From: Elusimicrobia bacterium GWB2_63_22
GTDB taxonomy: Bacteria > Elusimicrobiota > Elusimicrobia > Elusimicrobiales > UBA9959
DNA: 40,280 bases
Direction of reading: 5' to 3'
Assembly: GCA_001799735.1 (NCBI GenBank)
Contig: MGUA01000012.1
Coordinates: 1-40,280 of the forward strand
The translations under genes were made by a program, and so were the position numbers. Shown piece after piece: positions 1-6,743 of this stretch. Below the pieces are notes generated by a model, which searched no databases, was not told the origin of the DNA, and saw only the letters and a program-made list of their open reading frames with translations. Each line of letters begins with the position of its first letter. Within the stretch, counting starts at the first letter, position 1.

Positions 1-1185
1 CCCAACATGGACGAGCTTATAGACAAGCAGCGCCTTGTGGCCGACATCCGCAAGATAGACGTGGCCGACCTTATGCACCGCCGGATAGTGAGCATAGATA
101 TGGGGTCAGTGCGCTCCGCTGTAGAGGGCAGGACCATACTTGTTACCGGCGCCGGCGGCACCATAGGCGGGGAGATCTGCCGGCAGGTTGCGGCGCTTGC
201 TCCCGCTAAGGTTATACTGTTGGAAAACCACAATACCGCGCTGTTCTATATAGACAAAGAACTGCGTGAGCGCGGTTACGGCGGTTCTATTGTGGCCGTG
301 CCGGGCGACGTGCGGGACGAATCTCTTTTAAAGAATGTTTTTGAAAAATTCCGCCCGGCCTGGGTGCTGCACGCGGCCGCGCATAAACACGTGGCGCTGA
401 TGGAAGATAATCCGCAGGAAGCCGTTAAAAACAATACGCTCGGCACCTACATCCTGGCCAAAACTGCGGCTGCCTACGGTACAGAGCGGTTCCTGTTTAT
501 CTCCACGGACAAAGCCGTGCGGCCCACCAGTGTTATGGGGGCCAGCAAGCGCCTTGGCGAGATGGTGCTGCGGTCCCTTATGGGGGAAGCCACCACAAAA
601 TTCATGTCAGTGCGGTTTGGCAATGTGCTGGGGAGTTCCGGCAGCGTGGTTAAGATCTTTCAGGAGCAGATAGCTAACGGCGGGCCTGTTACCGTTACCC
701 ACCCCGATGTTATCCGCTACTTTATGACCACGGAAGAGGCCGTGTCCCTGGTGCTTAATGCCTGCGCCATGGGCAACGGCGGCGAGATCTTTGTTCTTAA
801 TATGGGCGAGCCGGTTAAAATTGTGGACCTGGCCCGCAACATGATTGTGCTTAACGGCCTTGAACCGGAGAAAGACATACAGATAAAGTTCACCGGCCTT
901 AAGCGCGGCGAAAAAATGTACGAGGAACTGTTTCGCCCCGAGGATATCCGCAAGGATACCGGGCATCGGGATATTTTTTCGGCTATTCCGGAAGAGGCCG
1001 GAGCCGGGCTTGCGGATGCGCAGATACATGAGCTTAAGCACCTGGCCGCCATGCCGGATATCGCCCCTGTTTTAAAGAGGATAAAAGAACTTATCCCTTC
1101 TTACACCGGCTGGCCGAGAAAGAGCTTGGGTGCTGCCGGGAAGCCCCAGGCGGGGGTTGAGGTGACTGAGGAGTTGGACGGGTAG
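1..1185 (+). CDS. CapD/PglF/WbpM-type nucleotide-sugar 4,6-dehydratase, 3' part
   Basis: This is the catalytic half of a membrane-type UDP-N-acetylhexosamine 4,6-dehydratase, which makes the 4-keto-6-deoxy precursor of amino-deoxy sugars. The frame is already open at base 1, before the ATG at base 7. The first residues read like the linker that precedes the Rossmann domain in long PglF/CapD proteins, so the 5' end with its membrane segments lies outside the window. Visible motifs, numbered from the ATG at 7, are the NAD-binding TGAGGTIG near residue 47, STDKAV near 166 and VMGASK near 176. Met stands where short FlaA1-type enzymes have the catalytic Tyr, which is typical of the long membrane forms. 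The exact substrate cannot be read from sequence. The last codons (T-E-E-L-D-G-stop) lie inside a repeat that recurs downstream. Confidence 0.9.
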   Translation, partial: PNMDELIDKQRLVADIRKIDVADLMHRRIVSIDMGSVRSAVEGRTILVTGAGGTIGGEICRQVAALAPAKVILLENHNTALFYIDKELRERGYGGSIVAVPGDVRDESLLKNVFEKFRPAWVLHAAAHKHVALMEDNPQEAVKNNTLGTYILAKTAAAYGTERFLFISTDKAVRPTSVMGASKRLGEMVLRSLMGEATTKFMSVRFGNVLGSSGSVVKIFQEQIANGGPVTVTHPDVIRYFMTTEEAVSLVLNACAMGNGGEIFVLNMGEPVKIVDLARNMIVLNGLEPEKDIQIKFTGLKRGEKMYEELFRPEDIRKDTGHRDIFSAIPEEAGAGLADAQIHELKHLAAMPDIAPVLKRIKELIPSYTGWPRKSLGAAGKPQAGVEVTEELDG

Positions 1186-1354
1186 GTGGGGGACTGGACC
1201 CCGGCTTTCGCCGGGGTGACGAGGCCCCCGGGGAGACGGAGGGGTGATGGAGAGGCCGAGGGTGACAAAGGTTATCCCGGCCTCTTTCCATTAGGGGGGC
1301 AACCCGACAGGAGGGTGTCGGGTTGGTGTGCTATACTATTTTCGGGTGATGTGG
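1165..1354 (+). repeat. Composite direct repeat, copy 1 (capD tail + REP hairpin + wzi-tail hairpin)
   Basis: About 185 bases recur at 2766-2947. In order, the unit holds the last capD codons, a REP-like hairpin (CCCCGGC-TTTC-GCCGGGG, 1199-1216), a segment matching the 3' end of wzi with inverted arms AGAGGCCG (1251-1258) and CGGCCTCT (1278-1285), a second hairpin with 9-base arms AACCCGACA/TGTCGGGTT (1301-1324), and TATACTATTTTCGGGTGATG. Compared with copy 2, this copy lacks five bases between the AGAGGCCG/CGGCCTCT arms. The hairpins may stop transcription, but there is no clear T-run after them. The stretch 1186-1444 holds nothing else apart from the promoter at its end. Confidence 0.85.
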
Positions 1355-1398
1355 GCAATGTTTGATGCTATAAGTGCATGAAATATTATATAAAATAC

Positions 1399-1427
1399 TT
1401 GCATAATGCGGAAAAGTGCTGTATACT
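1399..1427 (+). promoter_or_regulatory. Sigma70-type promoter of first AbiE module
   Basis: TTGCAT (1399-1404) and TATACT (1422-1427) are separated by exactly 17 bases. Transcription would start near 1434, only about 11 bases before the ATG at 1445. This supports 1445, rather than the upstream in-frame ATG at 1406 that lies inside the promoter, as the start of the antitoxin gene. Confidence 0.7.
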
Positions 1428-1444
1428 ATGAATATAGAGGCATT

Positions 1445-2017
1445 ATGAAGAACGCGGAGAAACTTAAGTGTTCTATGCAGCCGGGCCGGGTCTATAGGCG
1501 TCAGGACCTGGAAGGCTTCTCAACTGCCGTGGACCGGGACTTGCATACTCTTGTGGCAAGCGGGGAAGTGCGGAAACTGGCCGGAGGGCTTTATTACCGT
1601 CCCGGCAATAATGCTTTTGGTGTTGCTCCGCCTGAAGAGCGGGAGCTGGTACGGGCCTTCCTTAAAACAGACGATTTTCTGCTGACTTCCTATAATTATT
1701 TTAATCAGTTCGGCCTGGGCCTTACGCAGGTTTACAGCTCCGCTCTGGTTTATAACCATAAGCGGGCGGGCGAGTATTCGCTTGGGGGGAAACGGTTTCA
1801 ATTTCGACTGGTGCCGGCGTATCCGGCCAGGCTAAGCAGGGAATTTTTGCTGGTCGACCTGTTGAATAATCTTAAGCGTTTGCCGGACAATACCGCGGGG
1901 GTTCTTGAAAACTTAAAAAACCGCTTAAATGAATTTGACGGAGCTTTGCTGGCTGCCTGCCTGCGGTTGTATGGAAGGCCCGGGGCTAAAAGGGCTTTCC
2001 GGGAAATTCATGCTTAA
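1445..2017 (+). CDS. AbiEi-like (DUF6088-type) antitoxin of first AbiE module
   Basis: A 190-residue protein resembling type IV antitoxins of the AbiEi/DUF6088 group. The N-terminal winged-helix part (about residues 10-55) includes VYRRQDL and ends in the turn GGLYYRP, where related proteins have a GLY motif. The C-terminal part is the domain that usually precedes an AbiEii nucleotidyltransferase. By family knowledge it represses its own promoter and neutralises the toxin. The ATG at 1445 is preferred because the promoter ends at 1427; GAGG lies at 1437-1440. The end overlaps the downstream toxin reading frame by 8 bases, as in a coupled pair. The gene looks intact although its partner is broken. 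Confidence 0.8.
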   Translation: MKNAEKLKCSMQPGRVYRRQDLEGFSTAVDRDLHTLVASGEVRKLAGGLYYRPGNNAFGVAPPEERELVRAFLKTDDFLLTSYNYFNQFGLGLTQVYSSALVYNHKRAGEYSLGGKRFQFRLVPAYPARLSREFLLVDLLNNLKRLPDNTAGVLENLKNRLNEFDGALLAACLRLYGRPGAKRAFREIHA

Positions 2018-2763
2018 CTTCTTTCACTCCAGGCCCGATGCCAAAGAGCTTTTTGAGACGTTGGCCGCCCAGAAAGGCCTGCCTCCGGCTGTGGTGGAAG
2101 GCGTTTTATGACGCGCTTGCGGCGAGGATAAAGATTCCGGGGATTACGGTTAGCAGGAGCCGCGTCTATGATGATGATAAGGCTCAAAACGGAGGGATAA
2201 GTCTTAAGTACGATTCCTCCTTTGCGCCGGATCCCGGCCTTGGGCTGAAGCCCGAGGTTCTGCTGGAAGCTGGCTTCGCAAGGACCGCGCCTAATGAACC
2301 CAGGGATTTCAGCAGTTGGGCGCTGGATAAGGCCCTGGCTGCCGGGCTTGAGGTTGCCGATAACCGCGCGTCTGGCGTTAAGTGTTTTAATCCCGAGTAT
2401 ACTTTCGTTGATAAACTCCAGACCGTCTGCAGGCGTTTCCGCCAATGGCGTGACCGCAATGACCCGCAGCAGGACAGGCCGCGGCAGTTCAGCCGCCATT
2501 ATTACGACCTTTACATGCTGCTCGCCGTCGCCAGGGTTGAGCGGTTTATGGGAACCCCGGCGTATGAAACATACAAGAAGGAAAAGATAAAAGGGGCGGA
2601 CGCCCTGGAATTTGCGGCGCGCAGCGCTTTTACGCTTCCGGATGCCGGGGTTTACACGCTATTTGAAAAAGAATTTAAAGCGCTAAGCAGCCTGCTGCTC
2701 GCCCCGGGCCCGTCCTTCAAAGATGTAATCGAAAGATTGCGGGAGTATTCTTCCCGGTTTTAA
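2010..2763 (+). pseudogene. Broken AbiEii-type nucleotidyltransferase toxin
   Basis: The frame opens at an ATG overlapping the antitoxin stop and reads like an AbiEii N-terminus (PDAKELFETLAAQKGLPPAVVE), then hits TGA at 2109-2111. The rest of the protein continues in another frame from about 2100 (FYDALAARIKIPG) to 2763. It keeps the AbiEii C-terminal half, including the FVDKLQTV region and the RHYYDLYML motif. The part that should lie between, with the GG(S/T) and paired-aspartate motifs of the catalytic core, is missing. This looks like an internal deletion that also shifted the frame, so the toxin should be inactive. A sequencing error would explain the shift but not the missing core. Confidence 0.8.
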
Positions 2764-2765
2764 AA

Positions 2766-2947
2766 ACTGAGGCGTTGGACGGTTAGGAGGGGGACTGGAC
2801 CCCGGCTTTCGCCGGGGTGACGAAGTGGGGTGACGGAGAGGCCGAGGGTGACAAAGAAATTGTTATCCCGGCCTCTTCCCATTACGGGGGGCAACCCGAC
2901 AAGGAGGCTGTCGGGTTGGTGTGCTATACTATTTTCGGGTGATGTGG
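2766..2947 (+). repeat. Composite direct repeat, copy 2
   Basis: This starts three bases after the toxin stop and matches 1165-1354. It even preserves a second copy of the capD end in frame (T-E-A-L-D-G-stop, to 2786). It contains the REP hairpin (2800-2817), the wzi-tail arms AGAGGCCG (2837-2844) and CGGCCTCT (2869-2876), and the AACCCGACA/TGTCGGGTT hairpin (2893-2917). Together with copy 1 it brackets the first AbiE module. It forms the left part of a 583-base gap without a gene (2764-3346). Confidence 0.85.
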
Positions 2948-2970
2948 TTAATGGTTGAAGTTCTGTTTTG

Positions 2971-3020
2971 TAGGCAAATATCTACATGTATTTGTTTGCT
3001 TATAGGCAAATAAATACATG
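2971..3020 (+). repeat. Two 18-base direct repeats in AT-rich spacer
   Basis: TAGGCAAATATCTACATG (2971-2988) and TAGGCAAATAAATACATG (3003-3020) differ at two positions and lie 32 bases apart, about three helical turns. They are in the AT-rich part of the gene-free stretch 2764-3346. They may be a protein-binding pair or remnants of an older insertion. No gene is visible in them. Confidence 0.6.
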
Positions 3021-3047
3021 CTTTCTTCTTTATGACTAGGAATATTA

Positions 3048-3094
3048 GGAATTGGCGATTCCATAAATGGGTCATAAATGGAATTAGCAATTCC
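3048..3094 (+). promoter_or_regulatory. Pair of palindromic boxes, candidate AbiEi operator
   Basis: GGAATTGGCGATTCC (3048-3062) and GGAATTAGCAATTCC (3080-3094) are near-identical palindromes 32 bases apart, each followed by ATAAA. Published abiE promoters carry paired inverted repeats bound by the AbiEi antitoxin, so an operator role is plausible. They lie about 180 bases upstream of the promoter of the second AbiE module, which is far for simple repression. They could belong to a lost gene. Confidence 0.4.
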
Positions 3095-3130
3095 ATAAAA
3101 TCAGAAGATATGTTGCGTGGGGAATGATTC

Positions 3131-3153
3131 GGTTACAAAATGTAACCAACTGA
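3131..3153 (+). repeat. Palindrome/direct repeat GGTTACAAAATGTAACC, copy 1
   Basis: GGTTACA-AAA-TGTAACC is a perfect inverted repeat with 7-base arms (3131-3147). Its right part plus the following bases (ACAAAATGTAACCAACTGA) recurs at 4886-4904 with one difference. The two copies bracket the second AbiE module. Confidence 0.6.
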
Positions 3154-3217
3154 GATTGCAGGCGGCTGACCTCCCCACTGTAATTCATCCCAGTAGAAAG
3201 GTTTAGTCGCTTCGTCG

Positions 3218-3235
3218 CCCCGGCGAAAGCCGGGG
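3218..3235 (-). repeat. REP-like hairpin CCCCGGC-GAAA-GCCGGGG, inverted copy
   Basis: A 7-base GC stem with a GAAA loop, flanked by GTCG and by GGCCAGATCCAG. It is the reverse complement of the hairpins in the composite repeats (1199-1216, 2800-2817). It belongs to the widespread class of intergenic repeats that contain a GCGAAAGC or GCTTTCGC core. Confidence 0.7.
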
Positions 3236-3277
3236 GCCAGATCCAGACGAGTATAGAATGCAGGCAGTTGGCGGCAC

Positions 3278-3306
3278 TTGACAGAAGAGATACGCCCTGT
3301 TATACT
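3278..3306 (+). promoter_or_regulatory. Strong sigma70-type promoter of second AbiE module
   Basis: A perfect TTGACA (3278-3283) and TATACT (3301-3306) are separated by 17 bases. Transcription would begin near 3313, giving a leader of about 34 bases before the ATG at 3347. The sequence around the -10 (TATACTATTT) resembles the end of the composite repeats (TATACTATTTTC), which may be decayed relatives of this promoter. Confidence 0.8.
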
Positions 3307-3346
3307 ATTTCTGTAGATAATCAAAAAAGATTACTTAAAGAAATAT

Positions 3347-3976
3347 ATGAAATTCGGGGATTTTAAAGTTAAGTTCAGAAATTTACCGCTGCTGCCTACC
3401 AGGGTTGTCTTTGGCAAACCCAGCCGGGAGGACCTTAATCAGCTTGGGCGTTGGTGTAAACAGGGGCTTTTGCTGCAACTGCGGCGGGGCTTATATATCC
3501 TTAACAAGGATGACCGGAAGATTGAGCCGAGCAGGCTTTACCTGGCGGAGCAGCTTTATCAGCCTTCCTATGTAAGTTTGGAATACGCCCTGAGCCGGTA
3601 CGGCCTTATTCCGGAGAGGGTTGCTGATGTGACCTCGGTTTCAACAAAGAAAACAGCGAGATTCTCCAATGACTTTGGTACTTTCAGCTACCAGACGGTG
3701 AAACCTTCCGCTTTCCGGGGGTTTATCTCGGGCAAAGATGAGGCCGGGCTGCCGTACTTTATTGCCGAACCGGAAAAAGCCGTTGCTGATTTCATCTATC
3801 TTAATCTCAGGAAGATCGCCGCGGGCCTGGTTGAAAAAACGCTGTTGGAATCGTTCCGTTTTCAGCACCTGGAGTCGTTGAATAAAAATAAGGTTACGGC
3901 CTATTTCGGCTTGTTCAATAATACAAAGATGCGTGAGATCGGCGCTGTTTTGAGGGGCATGGGGGGAAAGCTATGA
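3347..3976 (+). CDS. AbiEi-family antitoxin/transcriptional regulator, second AbiE module
   Basis: A 209-residue protein of the type IV antitoxin AbiEi family. The N-terminal winged-helix region ends in LRRGLYIL (about residues 45-52). It is followed by LAEQLYQPSYVSLEYALSRY and YGLIPE, the signature of the AbiEi middle domain, and by AEPEKAVADFIYL. Expected roles are autorepression and neutralisation of the adjacent nucleotidyltransferase. The stop overlaps the toxin start by 4 bases, so the two are translationally coupled. It is not a recent duplicate of the antitoxin at 1445: the two are clearly different subfamilies. Confidence 0.88.
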   Translation: MKFGDFKVKFRNLPLLPTRVVFGKPSREDLNQLGRWCKQGLLLQLRRGLYILNKDDRKIEPSRLYLAEQLYQPSYVSLEYALSRYGLIPERVADVTSVSTKKTARFSNDFGTFSYQTVKPSAFRGFISGKDEAGLPYFIAEPEKAVADFIYLNLRKIAAGLVEKTLLESFRFQHLESLNKNKVTAYFGLFNNTKMREIGAVLRGMGGKL

Positions 3977-4776
3977 TCGAGGCCTTAAAGCAGGAATTGG
4001 CGGGCGGAGTTTCGGCTGAAGATAAGCTCAATAAGGCCAGGGAGTTCCTTCAGGTGCTGGCGCTAAAATCTCTGTCGGACCAGGACGCGTTTTCCCGGAT
4101 CGCTTTTATCGGCGGCACGGCTTTGCGCATTGTTTTTGGGCTGAGGCGGTTTTCGGAGGACCTGGACTTTTCTGTTGTTAACGCCGCAGGGTATAACTTT
4201 GGAGGCCTCTGCGGCAGGCTTGAAAAAGATTTTCGGCTGAACGGGCTTAGCGCTGTTTTGGAAAAGGACAGAGAAAAAACCGTGAATTCCGCTTTTTTGA
4301 CTTTCCCGGGACTGCCGCACGCTTTGGGTTTGTCGGGGCATAAGCTGGAAAAGCTGTCTATTAAACTTGAGATCGATACTAATCCTCCTGCCGGGTGGAA
4401 AACGCAGGCTGCCGTGCTGAATAAAACCTATCTGTTCAGTGTGGCGCATTATGACCTGCCGTCAATGTTTGCGGGGAAGCTGCACGCCTCTTTTTACAGG
4501 AGCTATACAAAGGGGCGCGATATTTATGACCTCTTCTGGTATTTAGGCAGGAAGGTGCGGCCGAATTTTGAAATGCTCAACAATGCTGTAGCCCAAAGCC
4601 AGGGGAAGGCGCCGGGAGTGAACGCCGGTAACTTTAAGGAATTCATGCTGGAAAGGGCTGAGCGTATAAACCTGGACGCGGCGAAGAAAGATGTCGAAAG
4701 ATTTTTGGAGGATAAATCCGAGCTGAGGCTTTTTAGCAAAGCTACGCTCGCCGCCGCTATTAATTCAGCCGCCTGA
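3973..4776 (+). CDS. AbiEii/AbiGii-family nucleotidyltransferase toxin
   Basis: A 267-residue type IV toxin with a complete nucleotidyltransferase core: FIGGTALR at residues 45-52, FSEDLDFS at 60-67 (the GG and paired-acid motifs), KLEIDTNPP at 131-139, and KGRDIYDLFWY at 180-190. Proteins of this family transfer nucleotides to RNA targets or act in abortive infection; the precise target here is unknown. All active-site motifs are present, unlike in the neighbouring module at 2010-2763. It is expressed from the promoter at 3278-3306 together with its antitoxin. Confidence 0.9.
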   Translation: MIEALKQELAGGVSAEDKLNKAREFLQVLALKSLSDQDAFSRIAFIGGTALRIVFGLRRFSEDLDFSVVNAAGYNFGGLCGRLEKDFRLNGLSAVLEKDREKTVNSAFLTFPGLPHALGLSGHKLEKLSIKLEIDTNPPAGWKTQAAVLNKTYLFSVAHYDLPSMFAGKLHASFYRSYTKGRDIYDLFWYLGRKVRPNFEMLNNAVAQSQGKAPGVNAGNFKEFMLERAERINLDAAKKDVERFLEDKSELRLFSKATLAAAINSAA

Positions 4777-4810
4777 AAACTCCGGCGCCGGCGGCCGCGC
4801 GCAGGGTCGC

Positions 4811-4904
4811 TTAAAATTTACGGGTGGTAGAGAGGCCGAGGGTGACAAAGAACTTGTTATCGCGGCCTCTTTCCGTTGTGGTGATACAAAATGTAACCGA
4901 CTGA
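4811..4904 (+). repeat. wzi-tail hairpin copy 3 plus ACAAAATGTAACC copy 2
   Basis: Between the second AbiE toxin and the YoeB-like gene lies a third non-coding copy of the wzi 3' end. Arms AGAGGCCG (4831-4838) and CGGCCTCT (4863-4870) have the same 24-base interval as in wzi itself (5486-5525). It is followed directly by ACAAAATGTAACCGACTGA (4886-4904), which matches 3135-3153. The whole intergenic stretch 4777-4921 consists of this material. Confidence 0.75.
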
Positions 4905-4921
4905 AAGGAGAACTTTGCTGG

Positions 4922-5188
4922 TTACTCGTAGTGGGGCCACATCCGCAGCACCTTTACTGTGTGCTCGGTTTTGTAGACCTGGTAGACGAGGCGGTGTTTA
5001 ATGCTGATGCGCCGGGAATAGGCGCCGGCGAGGTCGCCGACGAGGTGTTCATAGGGAGGGGGATTCTGGAACGGGTTTGCGCGCAGGACGGCCAGTAGCG
5101 TGTCCACTCGGCCGCGCAGGCCCGCAGACTGAATTTTCTTTGCGTCCTTGCAGGCGTCTTTGGTGAAGACGAGTTTCCAGGCTACCAT
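4922..5188 (-). CDS. YoeB/Txe-family mRNA interferase toxin
   Basis: An 88-residue toxin of the RelE/YoeB fold, which cleaves mRNA in the ribosomal A site. Family catalytic positions are visible: Glu47 (PPYEHL), Arg66 (KHRLVY), and the C-terminal His86-Tyr87 (WPHYE). The ATG at 5188 is preferred over an in-frame ATG 18 bases earlier. It overlaps the antitoxin stop (ATGGTAG), and it gives the usual length of 84-90 residues. It is the second gene of a minus-strand antitoxin-toxin pair. Confidence 0.92.
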   Translation of the reverse strand: MVAWKLVFTKDACKDAKKIQSAGLRGRVDTLLAVLRANPFQNPPPYEHLVGDLAGAYSRRISIKHRLVYQVYKTEHTVKVLRMWPHYE

Positions 5189-5424
5189 GGCAGCTTCTTG
5201 GCGCACTTGGAGAGAGGGGCCTTCATGTTTTTAACCAGGGACTCGCGCATGCCGGGGACGGACAGGAGGTAAAGCGTTTCCTGCATGGCTTCCCAGTCCT
5301 CGGCCGAGACAAGTACGGCGGAGGCGCGGCGGCCCTTTATCTGCACCGGGTGGTGAGAGGCCAAGGTGGCGTCCACAAGGTGGAAGAGCTGCGCGCGGGC
5401 CTGGCTGGTGGTTAGAATAGTCAT
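5182..5424 (-). CDS. YefM/Phd-family antitoxin
   Basis: An 80-residue antitoxin. The N-terminal MTILTTSQARAQLFHLVD and the GRRASAVLVSAEDWEAMQET block are the DNA-binding, dimerising Phd/YefM fold. The C-terminal part (LVKNMKAPLSKCAKKLPW) would wrap the toxin. It precedes and overlaps the YoeB-like gene by 7 bases, the standard order for this type II system. By family knowledge, antitoxin and toxin together repress their own promoter. Confidence 0.92.
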   Translation of the reverse strand: MTILTTSQARAQLFHLVDATLASHHPVQIKGRRASAVLVSAEDWEAMQETLYLLSVPGMRESLVKNMKAPLSKCAKKLPW

Positions 5425-5430
5425 ATCTCT

Positions 5431-5458
5431 ATTGTACCAGATATAGTACCACTGTCAA
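5431..5458 (-). promoter_or_regulatory. Promoter/operator of YefM-YoeB pair
   Basis: On the minus strand TTGACA (5458-5453) and TACAAT (5436-5431) are separated by 16 bases. Only 6 bases lie between the -10 and the ATG at 5424, so the transcript would begin at or next to the start codon. Two GGTAC elements lie within the promoter. YefM operators are known to contain GTAC cores, so autoregulation here is likely. Confidence 0.75.
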
Positions 5459-5462
5459 GGGC

Positions 5463-6743
5463 CTAAAAAAACTTAAGGGTCGTGGAGAGGCCGAGGGTGA
5501 CAAAGAAATTGTTGTCCCGGCCTCTTTCCGTTATGGTGGGGAGCGGGTTGGGGTCGCGGTTTACGGCGTAGGCCAGGGAGGCGTAGGGGGAGAATGTGAG
5601 GCTGCCTGACGGCAGCTTGCCGGACAGCGCCAGGCCCCAGCGCTCCATGGCGGCGTCGGGATAGGCGTATTGCTTAAGGTAAAGCAGGCGGTATTCAAAC
5701 GCGTTGCCGCCGGTAAAGCGCAGCTCGTGGTTGAAGGTAAGCGAACGGTAGTTTATGCCGTAAGGCGCGCCCAGGGAAAGCCCGCCGTTGGTGTAGCCTT
5801 CCACAGGGTACCAGGAGTGAGTGTAAAACAGGCGGGGGGTTTTTAGGAACTCCAGCCGCAGCGTGTGGCTGGCTGTTTCCATCACTGCCCCGGCCAGGTA
5901 GGCGGGGATGGTGGGGTTTATGCCGAAGGGGAAATAATATTTACCTTTGTCCTCGCTCTGCCAGGAGGCCTGCATATCGGTGGCGGCGCTTTCGTAGTAG
6001 ATCTTTGCGCTTTTAGCGGCCGGCGGGCGCCAACCGCGCGGCAGGTTTACCGCAGCGTCGTAGGAAAGGTAGCCGTCGGTGTTGTATTTGCCGGTTGAAC
6101 TGTTCTCGTCGGCGCCCAGCAGCATGCGCGGGAGCTCCCAAGGCATAAGGGAGGGCCTGCCGGCGCCGCCGTACTGGCTGGCGCGGGTAAGGCCAACCTC
6201 AAAAAGCGGGATAGGCGCCCAGCCCAGGCGGCCTATGAAGATCTTGGGGTTATCCCTGTCCTGCCGTTCCTCCAGCAGCCAGCCGTTGACCATTACAAAA
6301 TTCCAGCGGCCGGCCCATTCCAGCGGGCGCTCGGTCTTTACGCGCAGCATTAGGAAAGGTGCTGCGTTCTTTGAAAGCAGCAGGGACTGGCGGCCGGGGC
6401 CGATATGTTCTGAATCTTTGCCGAAGGTGAGGGAGAATTTGCCGGCTTGCTGCTTAAGGTAGGCCTTGTGCAGGCCGCCCTTGGCATAATGGCCGTTTAT
6501 GTCCTGGCGCAGGGTGTAGCGCAGTTCGCCGTTCTTCCAGGGGGTAAGGCCGCCGTCGGCGAGGAACAAGGCGTTGAGCCCGCGGCGGAACTTAAGACCT
6601 TCGGCGTTCTCTACAAAAGAGTGGTCTTCCCCGGCGTAATACGCGCCGGCGGTAACGGAGTCCAGCGGCTTTACCTGGGCCGCGGCGGGGCAGGTTAGGC
6701 CGGCCGCTAAGGCAATTATTGTTGAAAGTTTTCCGCGCAACAT
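5463..6743 (-). CDS. wzi: Wzi-like capsule-associated outer-membrane beta-barrel
   Basis: A 426-residue exported protein. The start at 6743 begins a signal peptide (MLRGKLSTIIALAAGLTCPA, then AAAQ), and a longer in-frame extension upstream would spoil it. The mature part has alternating beta-strand patterns, a GKDSEHIGPGR segment typical of the capsule assembly Wzi family, and a C-terminal strand ending in Phe, the signal for outer-membrane insertion. By family, it anchors or organises polysaccharide at the cell surface. It diverges from galE. Its last codons recur as non-coding copies at 1251-1285, 2837-2876 and 4831-4870. Confidence 0.82.
   Translation of the reverse strand: MLRGKLSTIIALAAGLTCPAAAQVKPLDSVTAGAYYAGEDHSFVENAEGLKFRRGLNALFLADGGLTPWKNGELRYTLRQDINGHYAKGGLHKAYLKQQAGKFSLTFGKDSEHIGPGRQSLLLSKNAAPFLMLRVKTERPLEWAGRWNFVMVNGWLLEERQDRDNPKIFIGRLGWAPIPLFEVGLTRASQYGGAGRPSLMPWELPRMLLGADENSSTGKYNTDGYLSYDAAVNLPRGWRPPAAKSAKIYYESAATDMQASWQSEDKGKYYFPFGINPTIPAYLAGAVMETASHTLRLEFLKTPRLFYTHSWYPVEGYTNGGLSLGAPYGINYRSLTFNHELRFTGGNAFEYRLLYLKQYAYPDAAMERWGLALSGKLPSGSLTFSPYASLAYAVNRDPNPLPTITERGRDNNFFVTLGLSTTLKFF

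Noticed and set aside
1301-1324. Rho-independent terminator after capD (AACCCGACA/TGTCGGGTT hairpin)
   Set aside because: The stem is good but no T-run follows (GGTGTGC), so I describe it only as a hairpin inside the repeat.
1355-2765. Insertion sequence explaining the repeat-flanked AbiE module
   Set aside because: No transposase, terminal inverted repeats or short target duplication; the flanking repeat is far too long and contains capD codons.
3133-3324. Minus-strand frame of 63 codons in the gap before the second AbiE module
   Set aside because: It runs through the REP hairpin, the palindrome and the promoter at 3278-3306, and it has no family resemblance.
1165-5525. Possible CRISPR array from the repeated units
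   Set aside because: Copies are unevenly spaced by whole genes, differ in length and contain coding remnants; no short regular repeats or cas genes are seen.
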